This document shows, piece after piece, positions 34,502 to 44,992 of a stretch of DNA of 64,000 nucleotides (the stretch's first letter is position 1; each line of letters opens with the position of its first letter). Position numbers and translations under genes: made by a program. The stretch comes from Rhizobium sp. 18055 (GTDB lineage: Bacteria > Pseudomonadota > Alphaproteobacteria > Rhizobiales > Rhizobiaceae), in NCBI RefSeq assembly GCF_902706285.1, contig NZ_CACSKD010000021.1, positions 1 to 64,000 on the forward strand. The letters are read 5' to 3'. Below the pieces are notes generated by a model. It worked only from the letters and a program-made list of their open reading frames with translations, was not told the DNA's origin and ran no database searches.

Positions 34502-35908
34502 CTACATGTGGATCGGCTTGAAGAATGCGGCGAGTGCCGCTTCCTTGACCGCTTCCGACATCGTCGGGTGCGCGTGGCAGGTGCGGCCGAGGTCTTCTGC
34601 CGAGCCGCCGAATTCCATCAGCACGGCGATCTCGTGGATCATCTCGCCAGCGCCGAAGCCGACGATGTGGCCGCCGAGAACGCGGTCGGTGGTCTTGTCG
34701 GACAGGATCTTCACGAAGCCGTCGGTGGCGAGCATCGCGCGGGCGCGGCCGTTTGCCGTGAACGGGAACTTGCCGACCTTGTAGGCGATGCCGGCCGACT
34801 TCAGCTCTTCCTCGGTCTTGCCGACGGAGGCGACCTCAGGCTGGGTGTAGACGACGCTCGGAATGACGTCGTAATTCACGTGACCAGCCTGGCCGGCGAG
34901 GATTTCGGCGAGAGCCACGCCTTCGTCCTCAGCCTTGTGCGCCAGCATCGGGCCCTTCACCACGTCGCCGATCGCATAGATGCCGGCAACATTGGTCTTG
35001 AAGTGGCCGTCGATCTCGACGCGACCGCGATTGTCGAGCGCAACGCCCGCCTCCTCGAGGCCGAGGCCCGCCGTGTATGGCTTGCGGCCGGTGGCGATCA
35101 GCACGACGTCGGCTTCGAGCGTCACCTTGTCGCCGCCCTTGACCGGCTCGAAGGTCACCTTCGCGCCCTTGCCGCCCTTTTCGACGCCGACGACCTTGGC
35201 GCCGAGGTTGAATTCGATGCCCTGCTTGGCAAGCATCCGCTGGAACTGCTTGGCGACGTCGCCATCCATGCCGCCGAGGATGGTGTCGAGATATTCGACC
35301 ACCGTCACCTTGGCGCCGAGGCGCGACCAGACCGAGCCGAGCTCGAGGCCGATGACACCGCCGCCGACGACGATCATCGTTTCAGGAACCTTGTCGAGCG
35401 CGATACCGCCGGTCGACGAGATGATCACCTTCTCGTCGAGATCGACCTTCACACCCGGGATGCCGGCAACGTCGGAGCCGGTGGCGATCACGATGTTCTT
35501 GCCTTCGATTTCCTGCACCTTGCCGTCTTCGGCGGTGACGGAGACCTTGCCGGCCGAAACGATCTTGCCGGTGCCGAGGAAGCTGTCGATCTTGTTCTTC
35601 TTGAACAGGAAGGCGACGCCATCGACGTTGGCCTTCACGGTCGCATCCTTGTGCGCCAGCATCTTGTCGAGGTTCAGCTTCGGCGCCGGCACTTCGATGC
35701 CGAGCGCATCCATGCCGTGGCCGGCCTGATGGAACATCTCGGAGGCATGCAGCAGCGCCTTGGAGGGAATGCAGCCGACGTTCAGGCAGGTGCCGCCGAA
35801 GGTCGCGCGCTTTTCGACGACAGCAACCTTGAGGCCGAGCTGGGCCGCCTTGATGGCAGCGACATAGCCGCCGGGGCCGGTTCCGATAACGATCACATCA
35901 TAGGACAT
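34502..35908 (-). CDS. lpdA: Dihydrolipoyl dehydrogenase (E3 of 2-oxoglutarate dehydrogenase)
   Basis: FAD enzyme that reoxidises dihydrolipoamide. The 468-residue protein has the FAD motif GTGPGG (9-14), redox disulfide GGTCLNVGCIP (Cys41, Cys46), an NAD motif GGGVIGLELG and the C-terminal His-Glu pair in CHAHPTMSEA. It has no lipoyl domain. Being last in the mdh-suc-odh region, it most likely serves the OdhAB complex. A LysE-family gene lies 26 bases upstream on the same strand. Confidence 0.96.
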   Translation of the reverse strand: MSYDVIVIGTGPGGYVAAIKAAQLGLKVAVVEKRATFGGTCLNVGCIPSKALLHASEMFHQAGHGMDALGIEVPAPKLNLDKMLAHKDATVKANVDGVAFLFKKNKIDSFLGTGKIVSAGKVSVTAEDGKVQEIEGKNIVIATGSDVAGIPGVKVDLDEKVIISSTGGIALDKVPETMIVVGGGVIGLELGSVWSRLGAKVTVVEYLDTILGGMDGDVAKQFQRMLAKQGIEFNLGAKVVGVEKGGKGAKVTFEPVKGGDKVTLEADVVLIATGRKPYTAGLGLEEAGVALDNRGRVEIDGHFKTNVAGIYAIGDVVKGPMLAHKAEDEGVALAEILAGQAGHVNYDVIPSVVYTQPEVASVGKTEEELKSAGIAYKVGKFPFTANGRARAMLATDGFVKILSDKTTDRVLGGHIVGFGAGEMIHEIAVLMEFGGSAEDLGRTCHAHPTMSEAVKEAALAAFFKPIHM

Positions 35909-35934
35909 TGGGTCTTTTCCTTTTCGTTATTTGT

Positions 35935-36579
35935 TTAGTCCGCCGCACGCGCAAGTGCGAGGCGGAAGCCGAAGCCGACAAGAGCGGCGCCGGTAATGCG
36001 GTTGAACCATTTGCCGCTGGCGATGAAGCGATCGCGGATCGGCTTGACGGTGAAGAAGGTGGAGACGCCGGCAAACCAGGCGACCAGCGCCGTGGCCATG
36101 CCGATGCCGTAGCTGAACTGGATCAGCGCCGGCGTGTCGTGATGGACCAGCGTCGAAAACAGCGACAGGAAGAACAGCACCGGCTTCGGGTTCAGGGCGT
36201 TGGTGACAAAACCCATGCCCAGGCACTTCAGCGCCGAAATCGGCTTGCGGTCTTCCTCGGTGACTTCGATCTCGCTGACATCAAAGCCCGGCGCGCGAAA
36301 CGACTTGATGCCGAGATAGACGAGGTAGGCAACACCGGCCCACTTGATCAGCGCAAACAGCATCAGCGACTGCGACACGATCAGCCCGAGGCCGAGGATG
36401 GTGTAGCTGATGTGGAACAGCAGCGAGAAGCCCATGCCGAGACCGGTCATCATCGCGGCGCTGCGGCCGTGCACGATGCTCTGGCGCAGGATCACCGCGA
36501 AGTCGGCACCGGGCACGACGATGAAGATCGAGAAGACGGCCATCAGGCCGAGAAATTCGAGCAAGTACTGCATGTTCAC
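35935..36579 (-). CDS. LysE/RhtB family amino-acid exporter
   Basis: A 214-residue inner-membrane protein with about six membrane segments. The family signature is near the N-terminus (FIVVPGADFAVILRQSIVHGR), with GVAYLVYLGIKSFR and MGFVTNALNPKPVLFFLSLF. These are RhtB-type blocks; the substrate cannot be told. The start may be ATG 36579 or the Met two codons on. It lies between an SDR gene and lpdA on the same strand. Confidence 0.88.
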   Translation of the reverse strand: MNMQYLLEFLGLMAVFSIFIVVPGADFAVILRQSIVHGRSAAMMTGLGMGFSLLFHISYTILGLGLIVSQSLMLFALIKWAGVAYLVYLGIKSFRAPGFDVSEIEVTEEDRKPISALKCLGMGFVTNALNPKPVLFFLSLFSTLVHHDTPALIQFSYGIGMATALVAWFAGVSTFFTVKPIRDRFIASGKWFNRITGAALVGFGFRLALARAAD

Positions 36580-36604
36580 ACCGCCACTGGATTGATGTGC
36601 CCGG

Positions 36605-37357
36605 TCATCGACCGCCGCTCACATTGAGGATCGAACCCGTTATATAGGAAGCCTCCTGCGACAACAGGTAGAGCACCGCATCGGCGATCTCCTCTGCCGT
36701 GCCCGCCCGCTGCATCGGAATGCTCGGCGCCATGTCGCGCGCCCGATCCGGCAGGCCGCCCGATGCATGGATCTCGGTGGCGATCACACCCGGCCGCACC
36801 GCATTCACCCGCACCCCCTCGGTTGCCACTTCGCGGGCAAGACCGATGGTGAAGGTATCGATCGCGGCTTTCGAGGCAGCGTAGTCGACATATTGCGACG
36901 GCGAACCGATGATCGCCGCCATCGAGGAGATATTGACGATCGCCCCGCCCGTGCCGCCATGCCGGCTCGACATCCGCCGCACCGCTTCGGCGGCGCAGAG
37001 GACGGAGCCGGTGACGTTGATCCGCATCATCCGCTCGATGCGCTCGACCGACATCTCATCGACCCGCGCCGGTGCATCGACGATGCCGGCATTGTTGACC
37101 AGCCCGTCCAGCCGCCCGAAACGGTCATCGACAGCCTGAAACATCGCCACGATATCCCCAGCATTGCCGACGTCGCCCTTGATGGCAAAGGCCGCGCCGC
37201 CACCCGCTTCGATCGTGGAAACCACCGCATCGGCCGCCGCCTGGTTGGCCGCATAGTTCACCGCCACCCGCCAGCCTTTGGCAGAAGCAAGCAGGCAGAT
37301 CGCGGCGCCGATGCCGCGGCTGCCGCCGGTGACGAGAAGAACGGGTGCATCAGTCAT
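36605..37357 (-). CDS. SDR-family oxidoreductase
   Basis: A 250-residue classical short-chain dehydrogenase: TGGSRGIG at about 9-16, NNAG in GLVNNAGIVDAP, Ser in IVNISSMAAIIGS, YVDYAASKAAI with the Tyr/Lys pair, and the C-terminal SYITGSILNVSGG. Annotated relatives are often glucose-dehydrogenase-like or FabG-like; substrate unknown. The ATG overlaps the stop of the upstream secreted-protein gene (ATGA). Confidence 0.88.
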   Translation of the reverse strand: MTDAPVLLVTGGSRGIGAAICLLASAKGWRVAVNYAANQAAADAVVSTIEAGGGAAFAIKGDVGNAGDIVAMFQAVDDRFGRLDGLVNNAGIVDAPARVDEMSVERIERMMRINVTGSVLCAAEAVRRMSSRHGGTGGAIVNISSMAAIIGSPSQYVDYAASKAAIDTFTIGLAREVATEGVRVNAVRPGVIATEIHASGGLPDRARDMAPSIPMQRAGTAEEIADAVLYLLSQEASYITGSILNVSGGR

Positions 37358-37863
37358 TTCGCGCATTCCTTGAAATCGAGCACGTCCCAGGGCGCCAAGG
37401 ACGCCTTGCCCTCGCCCCAGACCGACGAGGCCCGAATGGCAGGCCCGATCCCTGGGAGAACCACCTTGTCGGCGGCATTGCCGGCTTCCGGCTGCAGATT
37501 GTCCATCTCGCCCCTGGCGTTCATCCCATAGACCATGCCCTGCCAGATGGTGCAGGCCTCCAGATCGGCGCCGGTCGCATCGCCGTCGGGGCAATGGAAC
37601 ATCACCATGCCGATCGACCGCACAGGATCCTCCGACGGCATCACATAGCCGTCGAGCACCAGCGCGGTCTTCAGCACGTTGAGCTTGAACTGGTTGCTGG
37701 CCGCCGCAGCCGGCGAATTGATTGGCGAGAAGCGCAGCTCGTAGGCGCCGTCGCGATCGGCATAGACGGCATTGGCCTGCTTGCACTCGGCAGCCAGTAG
37801 CGGCTGCCCGCACAGCGAGGCGAGAACGATGGCCGCAATGGTGATCGAAGGCTGACCCATCAT
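37354..37863 (-). CDS. Secreted hypothetical protein
   Basis: 169 residues with a clear signal peptide (ITIAAIVLASLCGQPLLAAEC, cut expected after Ala-Ala). The mature part has four further cysteines (FHCPDG, EACTIW, KECAK and one near the N-terminus), which suggests disulfides in the periplasm. No domain recognised. It is coupled to the SDR gene by a 4-base overlap and follows the MAPEG gene by 4 bases, so all three are one transcription unit. Confidence 0.72.
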   Translation of the reverse strand: MMGQPSITIAAIVLASLCGQPLLAAECKQANAVYADRDGAYELRFSPINSPAAAASNQFKLNVLKTALVLDGYVMPSEDPVRSIGMVMFHCPDGDATGADLEACTIWQGMVYGMNARGEMDNLQPEAGNAADKVVLPGIGPAIRASSVWGEGKASLAPWDVLDFKECAK

Positions 37864-37867
37864 CCCC

Positions 37868-38257
37868 TCACCACACGATGCCGATGAACATCAGCACCAG
37901 CCCGATTGCCGAGACCGACCAGATCCACGAACGATAAGGGCTGAGCCCGATCAGATAGGCTGGCAGGTAGGCGACGCGCGCCCAGAACCACAGTGCCGCG
38001 CCCCAATGGGTGAGGCTGTCCGAATGGCCGGAGGCGACGCTGACCACCGCAAGCGCGATAAAGATCGGATAGGTTTCCTGGAAATTCCTCAAGGCCCGGG
38101 TGGCGCGGCCGGTGAAAAGGTTCGGCTCGGGCTCGTGGTCGCGTGTCGAGTTGGCGTCCTTGACGCCGCTCTGCATGCGGTAGGCCGCCGCCTGCGCCAT
38201 CATATAGGCAAAGGCGAGCGCAGCACTCCAGAGCAGATAGACAAGTTCCAGCGACAT
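37868..38257 (-). CDS. MAPEG family membrane protein
   Basis: 129 residues, four membrane helices. The family pattern is FTGRATRALRNFQETYPIFIAL (R-A-x-R-A-x-x-N-x-x-E), with ALWFWARVAYLPAYLIG. MAPEG members are glutathione- or eicosanoid-handling membrane proteins in eukaryotes; bacterial roles are mostly unknown. It lies 55 bases after odhB and beyond its terminator hairpin. Confidence 0.85.
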   Translation of the reverse strand: MSLELVYLLWSAALAFAYMMAQAAAYRMQSGVKDANSTRDHEPEPNLFTGRATRALRNFQETYPIFIALAVVSVASGHSDSLTHWGAALWFWARVAYLPAYLIGLSPYRSWIWSVSAIGLVLMFIGIVW

Positions 38258-38279
38258 CAGATGTTCCGGGGCTGAGGCG

Positions 38280-38301
38280 AAAAGGGCCGCTCGCGCGGCC
38301 C
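38280..38301 (-). terminator. Hairpin terminator after odhB
   Basis: On the minus strand the arms GGGCCGC/GCGGCCC (38284-38290 with 38295-38301) around a 4-base loop are followed by TTTT, about 10 bases after the odhB stop. The T run is short, so read-through into the MAPEG gene is possible. Confidence 0.75.
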
Positions 38302-38311
38302 TGTCGGTCTC

Positions 38312-39559
38312 TTAGAGATCGAGAACGAGGCGTTCCGGATCTTCCAGGCTTTCCTTGACGCGCACGAGGAAGGTCACGGCTTCCTTACCATCGACGATCC
38401 GGTGATCGTAGGACAGCGCCAGATACATCATCGGACGGATGACGATCTGGCCGCCGACGACGACGGGACGATCCTGGATCTTGTGCATGCCGAGAATGCC
38501 CGACTGCGGTGCATTCAGGATCGGCGAGGACATCAGCGAACCGTAGACGCCACCATTGGTGATGGTGAAGGTACCGCCCTGCATGTCGGCCATCGACAGC
38601 GCGCCGTCACGGGCGAGCTTGGCCAGACGACCGAGGTCCTTTTCGATGCCGGCGATCGACAGCTGGTCGGCATCGCGGATGATCGGAACGACCAGGCCCT
38701 TGTCGGTGCCGACGGCCATGCCGATGTGGCAGTAGTTCTTGTAGATCAGGTCGGTGCCGTCGATTTCGGCGTTGACCGCAGGCAGTTCCTTCAGCGCGTG
38801 GGTGACGGCCTTGGTGAAGAAGCCCATGAAGCCGAGCTTGACGCCGTGCTTCTTCTCGAACACGTCCTTGTACTTGGCGCGCAGGGCCATCACCGCGCTC
38901 ATGTCCACCTCGTTATAGGTGGTCAGCATCGCTGCGGTGTTCTGTGCGTCCTTGAGGCGCTTGGCGATCGTCTGGCGCAGGCGCGTCATCTTCACGCGCT
39001 CTTCGCGGCCGGCGTCTTCGACGGTCGAAGGACCGCGCGGTGCGGCAGGAACCGCGGCAGGCGCAGACGCCGGAGCGGAGATGCCCTTGGCAACAGCAGC
39101 GATCACGTCGCCCTTCAGGACCTGGCCGCGCTTGCCTGATCCATCGACCTGATCGGCCGAGATGTTGTTTTCAGCGAGCATCTTCGAAGCTGCCGGTGCC
39201 GGCGGCATCGAGGTTGCGGTGGCCGAGGCGGAAGCTGCAGCAGCAACCGGTGCCGGTGCGGCAGGAGCGGGCTCGGCGGCCTTGGCAGGCGCAGCAGCAG
39301 GTGCCGAGGCAGCAGCGCCGGCGCCGGCCGAGATGTGGCCGAGCAGAGCGGCAAGACCGACGGTTTCGCCGGGCTGCACAATGATTTCCGAAAGAACGCC
39401 GGAGGACGGTGCCGGGACTTCGATGGTCACCTTGTCGGTTTCAAGCTCGACCAGCGGCTCATCGGCCTTGATGACATCGCCGACCTTCTTGAACCAGGTG
39501 CCGACGGTTGCCTCGCTGACGGATTCACCGAGAGTTGGAACGCGGATTTCTGTGGCCAT
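38312..39559 (-). CDS. odhB: Dihydrolipoyllysine succinyltransferase (E2 of 2-oxoglutarate dehydrogenase)
   Basis: 415 residues. N-terminal lipoyl domain with Lys43 in ELETDKVTIEV, then an Ala/Pro-rich linker (about 80-125), the E3-binding peripheral domain (AASKMLAENNISADQVDGSG) and the catalytic domain ending in SYDHRIVDGKEA with the active His and Asp. Also called sucB. It lies downstream of odhA with a 130-base gap. Confidence 0.96.
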   Translation of the reverse strand: MATEIRVPTLGESVSEATVGTWFKKVGDVIKADEPLVELETDKVTIEVPAPSSGVLSEIIVQPGETVGLAALLGHISAGAGAAASAPAAAPAKAAEPAPAAPAPVAAAASASATATSMPPAPAASKMLAENNISADQVDGSGKRGQVLKGDVIAAVAKGISAPASAPAAVPAAPRGPSTVEDAGREERVKMTRLRQTIAKRLKDAQNTAAMLTTYNEVDMSAVMALRAKYKDVFEKKHGVKLGFMGFFTKAVTHALKELPAVNAEIDGTDLIYKNYCHIGMAVGTDKGLVVPIIRDADQLSIAGIEKDLGRLAKLARDGALSMADMQGGTFTITNGGVYGSLMSSPILNAPQSGILGMHKIQDRPVVVGGQIVIRPMMYLALSYDHRIVDGKEAVTFLVRVKESLEDPERLVLDL

Positions 39560-39689
39560 TGTTTAAATCCTGAATTTTGATCCGTGAATTGTGATCACTG
39601 TGATGTTGGACGGCGTTCCGGCAGCGGGGCCGAACAGCGAATTAATGCGGAGAGGAAGCGGCCGCCGCTCCCTCTCCGATCTCATTCTG

Positions 39690-42674
39690 TTAGCCGCCGA
39701 GCGCATCCTCGAGGAATGCTGCGAGCTGTGCCAGATGCTTGGACATCAGGCCGGTTGCCGGCGAAGCGGCAGCCGGACGTCCGGTGTAGCGAACGCGCTG
39801 GTACTTCGCATCGATATGGGCGAGCACCCATTCCAGATACGGGTCGATGAACGACCAGCCGCCCATGTTCTTCGGCTCTTCCTGGCACCAGACCATTTCC
39901 GCATGGCGGAAGCGCGAGAGCTCGTTGATGAGCGCCTTCGCCGGGAACGGATAGAGCTGTTCGACGCGCAGCAGGTAGACATCGTCGATGCCGCGCTTTT
40001 CGCGCTCTTCGAGAAGGTCGTAGTAGACCTTGCCCGAGCACATCACGACGCGACGGATCTTGGCGTCCTTCTGCAGCTTGATCGGACCGTCCTTGATCAC
40101 CTCGGCATCGTCCCAGAGCAGACGGTGGAACGAGGTCTCGCCGGCCATCTCCGCCAGACCCGACACTGCACGCTTGTGGCGCAGCAGCGACTTCGGCGTC
40201 ATCATGATCAGCGGCTTGCGGAAGTCGCGCTTCAGCTGGCGGCGCAGGATGTGGAAGTAGTTTGCCGGCGTGGTGACGTTGGCAACCTGCATGTTGTCTT
40301 CGGCGCACATCTGCAGCCAGCGCTCGAGGCGGGCCGACGAGTGCTCCGGACCCTGGCCTTCATAACCGTGCGGCAGCAGGCAGACGAGGCCCGACATGCG
40401 CAGCCACTTGCGTTCGCCCGACGAGATGAACTGGTCGAACACCACCTGCGCACCGTTGGCGAAGTCGCCGAACTGGGCTTCCCAGAGCGTCAGCGCATTC
40501 GGACGCGCCAGCGAGTAGCCGTATTCGAAGCCGAGAACGGCTTCTTCCGACAGCATCGAGTTGATGACTTCGTAGCGTGCCTGGGTCGGCGACAGGTTGG
40601 CGAGCGGGATGTAGCGCTCTTCCGTTTCCTGATCGTAGAGAACCGAGTGGCGCTGCGAGAACGTGCCGCGTTCGCAATCCTGGCCCGACAGGCGTATCTT
40701 GTGGCCTTCGACGCAGAGCCCGCCGAACGCCAGCGCTTCCGCCGTTGCCCAGTCGATGCCTTCGCCGGTCGAGATCATGTTCGAGCGGTTTTCCATGAAG
40801 CGCTGGATGGTGCGGTGTGCGCGGAAGCCTTCCGGGATCTCGGAAAGCTTGCGGCCGATTTCCTTCAGCTGCTTCATCGGAACGGCAGTCTTGCCGCGAC
40901 GCTGTTCGTCGGCATTGTCGGCCGTGCGCAAGCCCGACCACTCGCCGTCAAGCCAGTCGGCCTTGTTGGGCTTGTAGTGCTGGCCGGCCTCGAACTCCTG
41001 CTCGAGATGGGCGCGCCAGTCGGCCTTCATCTTTTCGACTTCGCCCTCGCTCAGCACGCCCTCGGCAACGAGGCGCTCGCCGTAGAGCTGCAGCACCGTC
41101 TTGTGGGCACGAATGACCTTGTACATCTTCGGCTGCGTGAAGGACGGTTCGTCGCCTTCATTGTGGCCGTAGCGACGGTAGCAGAACATGTCCAGCACGA
41201 CAGGCTTGTGGAACTTCATGCGAAATTCCATGGCGATCTTGGCACCGTAGACGACCGCTTCCGGATCGTCGCCGTTGACGTGCAGGATCGGTGCTTCGAT
41301 CATCTTGGCGACGTCGGACGGATAGGGCGACGAGCGCGAGAAGGCCGGATTGGTGGTGAAACCGATCTGGTTGTTGATGATGACGTGCATCGTGCCGGCA
41401 ACGCGGTGACCGCGAAGGCCAGACAGGCCGAGGATTTCGGCAATCACGCCCTGGCCGGCAAACGCCGCGTCGCCGTGGATCAACAGCGGCAGCACCTTGG
41501 AGCGCTCGGAAAGCGGAATGGTGTCGCCTTCCCAGACGGTGGCGCCCATGTCCTGCTTGGCGCGCACCTTGCCCATGACCACGGGATCGACGATCTCGAG
41601 GTGCGAGGGGTTGGCCGTCAGCGACACGTGGATCTTGTTGCCGTCGAACTCGCGGTCGGAAGAGGCGCCGAGGTGATACTTGACGTCGCCGGAACCTTCG
41701 ACTTCGTCAGGCGCGTAGGAGCCGCCCTTGAACTCGTGGAAGATGGCGCGGTGCGGCTTGCCCATCACCTGGGAGAGCACGTTCAGGCGGCCGCGGTGGG
41801 CCATGCCGAACACGGCTTCCTTGAGGCCCAGATGGCCGCCACGCTTGAGGATCTGCTCCAGCGCCGGAATCAGCGATTCACCGCCGTCGAGGCCGAAACG
41901 CTTGGTGCCCTTGAACTTGACGTCGAGGAACTGCTCGTAGCCTTCGGCTTCGATGATCTTGGCAAGGATCGCCTTCTTGCCTTCGGCCGTGAAGGCAACG
42001 CCCTTGTCCGGGCCTTCGATCCGTTCCTGGATCCAGGCCTTTTCCTCGGGGTTGGAAATGTGCATGAACTCGACGCCGAGCGTCGAGCAATAGGTGCGCT
42101 CGAGGATCTCGATCATCTCCGGGATGGTCGCGTATTCGAGGCCGAGCACGTTGTCGATGAAGATCTTGCGATCGTTGTCGGCGGCAGTGAAGCCGTAATT
42201 CTCAGGGGCCAGCTCGTGGTAGTCTTCCACCGGCGCGGCAATGCCGAGCGGGTCGAGCTTGGCGTGCAGGTGGCCGCGCATGCGATAGGCCCGGATCATC
42301 ATGATGGCGCGCACGCTGTCGCGCGTCGCCTGCAGGATGTCGGCGCCATCGGTCGGCTTGCCGGCGGCTTCCGCCTTGGCCTTGACCTTGGTCTCGACGA
42401 CCTTCTCGATCACGCCCCAGTTGCCGTCGAGCGCCGAAACCAGATCACCGCTGGCGGCAAGCGGCCAGTTGCTCTTGCGCCAGGAAGCACCCTTGGCTGC
42501 CCGCTTCACATCGTCAGGATTGTCTTCCAGCGCCTTGAAGAACGCCCTCCACTCCTCGTTGACCGAGGCGGGATCCTCCTCGAAGCGCGCGTGCAGCTGC
42601 TCGATGTAAGCAGCGTTGGCGCCATCCAGGAACGAAGTGATCTGAAACTGCTCGTTGGCTTCTTGCCGTGCCAT
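39690..42674 (-). CDS. odhA: 2-oxoglutarate dehydrogenase E1 component
   Basis: ThDP-dependent decarboxylase of the TCA cycle, 994 residues. The N-terminal E2-binding peptide is at the start (FLDGANAAYIEQLHARFEEDP). The core carries GMAHRGRLNVL, HGDAAFAGQGV, NNQIGFTT and, near the C-terminus, LPHGYEGQGPEHSSARLERW and MTPKSLLRHKRAVS. I start at ATG 42674 (MARQEANEQFQITSF); the upstream in-frame extension to 42746 is basic and unconserved. It lies 166 bases after sucD. Confidence 0.97.
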   Translation of the reverse strand: MARQEANEQFQITSFLDGANAAYIEQLHARFEEDPASVNEEWRAFFKALEDNPDDVKRAAKGASWRKSNWPLAASGDLVSALDGNWGVIEKVVETKVKAKAEAAGKPTDGADILQATRDSVRAIMMIRAYRMRGHLHAKLDPLGIAAPVEDYHELAPENYGFTAADNDRKIFIDNVLGLEYATIPEMIEILERTYCSTLGVEFMHISNPEEKAWIQERIEGPDKGVAFTAEGKKAILAKIIEAEGYEQFLDVKFKGTKRFGLDGGESLIPALEQILKRGGHLGLKEAVFGMAHRGRLNVLSQVMGKPHRAIFHEFKGGSYAPDEVEGSGDVKYHLGASSDREFDGNKIHVSLTANPSHLEIVDPVVMGKVRAKQDMGATVWEGDTIPLSERSKVLPLLIHGDAAFAGQGVIAEILGLSGLRGHRVAGTMHVIINNQIGFTTNPAFSRSSPYPSDVAKMIEAPILHVNGDDPEAVVYGAKIAMEFRMKFHKPVVLDMFCYRRYGHNEGDEPSFTQPKMYKVIRAHKTVLQLYGERLVAEGVLSEGEVEKMKADWRAHLEQEFEAGQHYKPNKADWLDGEWSGLRTADNADEQRRGKTAVPMKQLKEIGRKLSEIPEGFRAHRTIQRFMENRSNMISTGEGIDWATAEALAFGGLCVEGHKIRLSGQDCERGTFSQRHSVLYDQETEERYIPLANLSPTQARYEVINSMLSEEAVLGFEYGYSLARPNALTLWEAQFGDFANGAQVVFDQFISSGERKWLRMSGLVCLLPHGYEGQGPEHSSARLERWLQMCAEDNMQVANVTTPANYFHILRRQLKRDFRKPLIMMTPKSLLRHKRAVSGLAEMAGETSFHRLLWDDAEVIKDGPIKLQKDAKIRRVVMCSGKVYYDLLEEREKRGIDDVYLLRVEQLYPFPAKALINELSRFRHAEMVWCQEEPKNMGGWSFIDPYLEWVLAHIDAKYQRVRYTGRPAAASPATGLMSKHLAQLAAFLEDALGG

Positions 42675-42840
42675 GGTGATACGCGGACGTCGTCGTCCGC
42701 CTCCTGACTTTTGTGTTTTTGCCGATCTCCCGACCGGCTGCCGCATCTGTCTTCGCCGCCTGTCCGCGGCTCATTCCGTGTCGTGGTCTAAACCGGGCAG
42801 CACGACACGAATGCGTCCTGCCCGGGTCTTATAGATTGGA

Positions 42841-43743
42841 TCAGCCCTTGAGGACTTCAACCAGCGTGGTGCCGAGGCGAGCCGGAGATGGCGACACCTT
42901 GATGCCGGCCGCTTCCATGGCTGCGATCTTCGATTCCGCATCGCCCTTGCCGCCGGAAACGACAGCACCGGCGTGGCCCATCGTGCGGCCCTTCGGAGCC
43001 GTACGACCGGCGATGAAGCCTGCCATCGGCTTCTTGCGGCCCTTCTTGGCTTCGTCGATCAGGAACTGGGCTGCTTCTTCTTCAGCCGCACCACCGATTT
43101 CGCCGATCATGATGATCGACTTGGTGGCGTCGTCAGCGAGGAACATTTCCAGCATGTCGATGAACTCGGTGCCCTTGACGGGGTCGCCGCCGATACCGAC
43201 AGCCGTCGTCTGGCCGAGGCCTTCGTTCGACGTCTGGAACACCGCTTCATAGGTCAGCGTGCCGGAGCGCGAGACGATACCGACCGAGCCCTTGCGGAAG
43301 ATCGAGCCCGGCATGATGCCGATCTTGCATTCTTCCGGCGTCAGAACGCCCGGGCAGTTCGGGCCGAGCAGGCGCGACTTGGAGCGGTCCAGGCGAGCCT
43401 TGACGCGAACCATGTCCATGACAGGGATGCCTTCGGTGATGCAGGTGATGAGACCGATCTCGGCGTCGATCGCCTCGATGATCGCATCGGCTGCACCTGC
43501 CGGCGGAACGTAGATCACCGACGCGTCGGCGCCCGTGCGTTCCTTGGCTTCGGCAACGGTGGCATAGATCGGCAGGCTTTCGCCCTTCGAGCCGGTCCAG
43601 GTTTCGCCACCCTTCTTCGGGTGGATACCGCCGACCATCTGCGTGCCGTAATAGGCAAGCGCCTGTTCGGTGTGGAACGTGCCGGTCTTGCCGGTCAGGC
43701 CCTGAACGAGGACCTTGGTATTCTTGTTGACGAGAATAGACAT
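42841..43743 (-). CDS. sucD: Succinyl-CoA ligase alpha subunit
   Basis: 300 residues. It has the CoA-binding Rossmann motif VQGLTGKTGTFHTEQ, GPNCPGVLTPEECKIGIMPG, the SRSGTLTYE loop and the phospho-histidine in GHAGAVVSGGKGDAESK. It makes succinate and ATP (or GTP) from succinyl-CoA. It lies 15 bases after sucC and is clearly co-transcribed. Confidence 0.97.
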   Translation of the reverse strand: MSILVNKNTKVLVQGLTGKTGTFHTEQALAYYGTQMVGGIHPKKGGETWTGSKGESLPIYATVAEAKERTGADASVIYVPPAGAADAIIEAIDAEIGLITCITEGIPVMDMVRVKARLDRSKSRLLGPNCPGVLTPEECKIGIMPGSIFRKGSVGIVSRSGTLTYEAVFQTSNEGLGQTTAVGIGGDPVKGTEFIDMLEMFLADDATKSIIMIGEIGGAAEEEAAQFLIDEAKKGRKKPMAGFIAGRTAPKGRTMGHAGAVVSGGKGDAESKIAAMEAAGIKVSPSPARLGTTLVEVLKG

Positions 43744-43758
43744 TATCAGGTCCTCAAA

Positions 43759-44952
<1,194 letters not shown>

Positions 44953-44992
44953 GGATCTATTCCTGTTTGGATTGCGTCAGCGGTCCGTCGGC

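Noticed and set aside
39591..42707. 1038-codon open frame antisense to odhA
   Set aside because: It is the exact shadow of a highly conserved gene with strong third-position GC; its residues are Arg/Ala/Val/Asp-rich with no domain.
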